DNA from: Rhizophagus sp. LPA8_4_AMF
Taxonomy: Eukaryota > Glomeromycota > Glomeromycetes > Glomerales > Glomeraceae
DNA: 24,339 nt
Assembly: GCA_021464525.1 (NCBI GenBank)
Contig: JADRCO010000940.1
Span: 1 to 24,339, forward strand
Direction: 5' to 3'
In this document: positions 21,243 to 24,339 of the stretch, one piece after another
Layout of the letters: every line of letters starts with the position of its first letter
How positions within the stretch are numbered: the stretch's first letter is position 1
Position numbers and translations under genes: made by a program
The notes under the pieces: model-generated
Databases searched by the model: none
Told to the model about the DNA's origin: nothing
What the model saw: only the letters and a program-made list of their open reading frames with translations

Positions 21243-21871
21243 ATGAGCTCCTCAAATTCTTTCACCCCCTTCGATCATTCTGATGATCAACAACCTACTA
21301 AACCTATCGTTAACAATATTTCCAACATTGACGACAATATCATTCCTAATTCTTCCGAATTAGATAGAGATATGTTATCTACTGATGATAATATTTCTCA
21401 ACAAAATTCTGATTCTACTATCAATGCTGGAACTTCTACTACCGATACTACTACCACCTCTAAAAAGGTTTTCAAAAAGAAACCAACCGTTGATCCGAAT
21501 TACATTTTATTTGGTTATATTCCTAATTATAAGATACCATTTGTCAATATTACAATTTCTTATCCATTGGATGTAATTTCTGATAAAGTCAGGTATGTTC
21601 ATTTCTTCTTTCTCTATAAAACTTTTTATAGAACTTTTATTAAATATTTGTTTTTTTTTATAGGTATATTACTTCGAAAATTGGTTTCAGTGAGAAAGGA
21701 ATCGCTAAAAAATCGATCGCGTCAAGATTACAATCCTTTATTTATGGTGGTAAAATTCCGAAAAAAAGTGTTTTCTCTTATATTCAATCATTTAGTAGTT
21801 ATAAAAAACCGGTAGAGAAAAAAGATGTAGTAGAATCCACATCTCTACAACCTCAAAATCAACAACAATAA
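21243..21871 (+). CDS. Unrecognised small protein with disordered N-terminus, two exons
   Basis: Exons 21243-21592 and 21664-21871 with a 71-nt GT-AG intron (558 nt, 185 aa). The start is the ATG at 21243 (MSSSNSFTPFDHSDD); the upstream GTG at 21234 is in frame but not used as a start in fungal nuclear genes. The first 75 residues or so are rich in Ser, Thr, Asn and Asp, without clear structure. After a basic KKVFKKKP stretch (about residues 76-83) the sequence becomes ordinary and mixed: YILFGYIPNYKIPFVNI, then across the intron VRYITSKIGFSEKGIAKKSI and RLQSFIYGGKIPKKSVFSYI, ending in a Gln-rich tail. The intron sits inside this ordered part and the frame is preserved, which supports a real gene. 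I do not recognise the domain; there is no membrane segment. Confidence 0.7.
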
Positions 21872-22693
21872 TTTATATTTACAATTTATATGAGTTTTTT
21901 TTACTTAAAAAAAAAAAAAAAATATAGAACAATATAAACATTAAATATATAGTATTTCATTTAAGGAATTAAATATTAAATTTACTTTTTTTTTTCGTTT
22001 GATATTTTTTTTTTATTTTAAGAGATTAAAATATAGATGAATTTTTTTTTTTCATTTGATGTTTTACTTTTTTTAAGGATTAAATATAAATTACTTCTTA
22101 TTTCTTTTGATATTTTTAAGTGAATTCATTATTATTTTTTTCGGCTTTAATATTTTTCTTTGTAAGATGAATCTCGTATAAGAGATTGAATATATAAACA
22201 TTTTTTTTTTTATTTTTTGCAATAAATTTAAAATTCTATCTAAAAGAAAGTGATGCGCTTGTTTTACTGAAATTCCAACTTTATGAATTTTCATAAATTT
22301 CGTCTAAAAGAGAAAATTCAGAAATGGATAAATAATTATTTCATTATAGAAGATTAGAGGATGTATTTAATTGGTTAATAGTCACGTGATAAGAAATGGA
22401 TTATTTACCGTTGTAACACCAACATTTTTATAATTTAATTCTACCTCCATGTGATTGGTGACATTTAAGGGGTGAAAAAAATAATTTTGGGAAGCAAAAA
22501 AAACAAAACTGTATTATTTTTTTTGTTTTTTCTTTATTTTCTATTTAATGTGAATGTTCAATTGGATCAAATATACCTGGACATTTCCATTGCAAAGCAG
22601 GAGTGAGAAATCTTTTGTATACTGTATTTAATATAACCAAAATTTAATAAAAGTTCCATCCAGTTATACTTTAAAGTTTAAAAAAAAAATATA
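21872..22693. other. 3' region with degenerate tandem repeat and spacer
   Basis: Between about 21940 and 22200 a unit of roughly 55-60 bp recurs three times in decayed form: TTTGATATTTTT or TTTGATGTTTT, a T-run, then AAGG or AGAG followed by ATTAAATATA. After this come AT-rich spacer and TCACGTGAT at 22382-22390. The minus-strand frame at 22091-22294 is low-complexity. No gene supported. Confidence 0.45.
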
Positions 22694-24339
22694 CTGTAAA
22701 GTTCTGAATATAAGCAACCTATTTTTATTATAAGGGCGCTTATATTTGGATAAATTTAAATATTAGGACATAGTATAATTCTGGAAAAAGAAACTTTGGT
22801 TTAAATTTTCAAATAAAATTAATTAATTAATTTATAATGTAATTTTCAATTATTGCAGTTTCACAATTCTTTGTGAATTATTTGTATAGCATAACAATCA
22901 TATTCTTAAAATGCATATAATTTTTTTGATCAACTCTTAAGTTATTAAAATAATATTTTTTTACACAAAGAAAAATCACAATAAATAATACCACAAGTTG
23001 CCAAATATAAATAAGTTATTAAATGCAAAGCTTTTAAAAGTAATGTTAAACAAACTTCATATTCTATTAAATAAAAAGAAAAAGTTGTTAATTATGCAAA
23101 GAAATATAGAAAAAATAACACAGCAACTCACTTTAAAATTAACAAAAGTATGGTTGGACATTAGGTTAAAGTGAGTATAATCTAGATAGATGAAATAAAT
23201 AGAAATATTAAGAAAGTTAATATAAGGAGAAAGGTTTTTTATTTTGAAATTGAAAAAAAACTTTATGGTTAGATAATTAAATAAAGGAAATAGTGTTTTG
23301 CTGTAAACTATTCAATTATATGAAACAAGATGCTAAAAATTTTAAGAGATTCAGATATTATAATTATTTATGAAAATTTAATGAATAATTTTGAGATGTC
23401 TAATTATTAGCTATATGTATTTATGAAGGAACAAAAATTATCCTTGCAGTATTATACAAAAGTTTCACAAAAACTTTCACAACAAACTAAACAATTAATA
23501 TTAGAAAGTTTTTATTGATTTATTATTTGCCTTAAAATTGAAAAATCATATGAAATATGCAATATTTTCAATATAGATGAGACCTCAATATATTTTGATA
23601 TGGTGAATAATTTTACCATTAATCAAACAGGTGAAAAAACTGGTTATATTTATAGGATAGGTAATAAAAAAAATTGGTTTATTATTGTTTTTACTTGTGT
23701 TACTGATAAGTACTATGGTAGATCTTATTTTTAGTAAAACATTCTTAAAAATTTGTTTTTAAAATATAGATGGAACCAAACTGTCACCAATATATATTTT
23801 CAAAGAAAAAAAATTAGGAGGTAATAAATTCTGTCTGGTATGATAATTTAATTCTAAAAGAATGATTAGATGAATTTAAAATTAATGATTAATTATATTA
23901 ATTATTTTAACAATAATCAATCTAGAGATCTAACTATATTTATTTATAATTCTTCTAAGAGTCATCTTGAACTTGAAGAATCTGTTAAAACAAAATTTTG
24001 TGATAATAATATTAATTTAGCAGTTATTCCAGATGGATTGACAAGCTGTCAACTACTTAATATTACTATAAATAAGCTATTTAAGGACAATCTTTGTAAA
24101 AAATGACACTTATGGATAGCAAATGGTAATGCTAAAGAAATTACTGCAGAAAATCTTAGATTTGCTAAATAGAATGATATTTGTAATTGGATAAAATATA
24201 CATGAAAAAATATATCCAATAAGACCATAATTAATTTTTTTATTTGTAAGTTATAGTATAACAGATTCCTTTACAGAAACTTATAGTTTTCAATCAACAT
24301 AGAATCGACATAGTTAAGTTTAACTTAAATATGCTGTTT
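22694..24339 (+). mobile_element. Pogo/Tigger-type DNA transposon, decayed, truncated by the window end
   Basis: A likely left end is at 22694: TA followed by CTGTAAAGTTCTGAATATAAG, the CTGTA-type terminus and TA target site usual in Tc1/mariner/pogo elements. A subterminal ATAAGGGCGCTTAT palindrome lies near 22730. The transposase remnant follows from about 23050. No matching right end is visible before 24339, so the element continues beyond the window or has lost its end. The left boundary is inference. Confidence 0.5.
23050..24270 (+). pseudogene. Pogo/Tigger (CENP-B/DDE superfamily) transposase, inactivated
   Basis: Segments lie in the usual order but are broken by stops and frame changes. 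An N-terminal psq-type HTH reads EKVVNYAKKYRKNNTATHFK then SMVGH-stop-VKVS (23078-23167). Linker NRNIKKVNIRRKGFLF follows near 23200-23245. The DDE domain starts at IDETSIYFDM (first Asp codon 23576-23578), followed by FTINQTGEKTGYIYRIGNKK. DGTKLSPIYIFK resumes at 23770 after what looks like a 64-nt intron. The second catalytic region is FIYNSSKSH (Asn at 23948-23950 where family members have Asp), and the third is GLTSCQLLNITINKLFK (Asn at 24059-24061 where Asp is expected). C-terminal remnants are GNAKEITAENLRFAK and WIKYT. Several stops stand where the family has Trp. The copy cannot be catalytically active. Family assignment rests on motif order and spacing. Confidence 0.8.

Noticed and set aside
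1..24339. CRISPR arrays, rRNA, spliceosomal RNAs, or a multi-gene defence or biosynthetic cluster
   Set aside because: No regularly spaced repeat-spacer pattern and no recognised RNA signatures. The genes are unrelated in function and mostly oriented independently, so no clustered system can be supported.

Overview
The window looks like AT-rich nuclear DNA from a filamentous fungus, most likely an arbuscular mycorrhizal fungus of the Rhizophagus (Glomeromycotina) type. The reasons are very AT-rich spacers with long A/T homopolymers, genes split by 65-116 nt GT-AG introns, an HSPA12-type Hsp70-like protein and an F-box protein (both from families known to be hugely expanded in that group), and decayed pogo/Tigger-type DNA transposons. 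The species call is inference; no marker gene is present.

Layout. 1-2701: gene-free, repeat-rich (a MITE-like inverted-repeat element, a 16-bp tandem repeat, a long foldback hairpin and two diverged copies of a dispersed repeat). 2702-5119 (+): nine-exon Hsp70/HSPA12-like gene, apparently intact (552 aa), with a 5-nt and a 20-nt exon. 5190-7245 (-): decayed multi-exon gene or transposon remnant ending in a broken CCHC zinc knuckle. 7296-8577: short inverted repeats, then AT-rich spacer. 8578-10454 (-): six-exon MFS transporter (504 aa). 10455-12119: divergent intergenic region with CACGTG-type motifs. 12120-13808 (+): F-box protein (528 aa) with a possible alternative last exon at 13865-13948. 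13960-14275: two abutting minisatellites. 14276-16335: low-complexity spacer. 16336-17276 (-): unrecognised acidic two-exon gene. 17277-21242: 4 kb with no convincing gene, but with microsatellites, palindromic repeats, a small MITE-like element and one possible orphan exon. 21243-21871 (+): unrecognised two-exon gene (185 aa). 22694-24339 (+): decayed pogo/Tigger transposon running off the window edge.

How the genes relate. There is no operon or pathway clustering. The intact genes (ATP-dependent Hsp70-like protein, plasma-membrane transporter, F-box adaptor, two orphans) look like independent single transcription units; the MFS and F-box genes are divergent and share 1.7 kb of upstream DNA. 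I translated and joined all exons by eye. Joins for the Hsp70-like, MFS, F-box and 21243 genes keep frame throughout and fit family motifs where a family is known. I do not see a convincing new multi-gene system. The most notable items are the 5-nt microexon, the possible alternative F-box C-terminus, and the run of G-to-A type lesions in the pogo element (two catalytic Asp to Asn, lost splice donor, Trp to stop).
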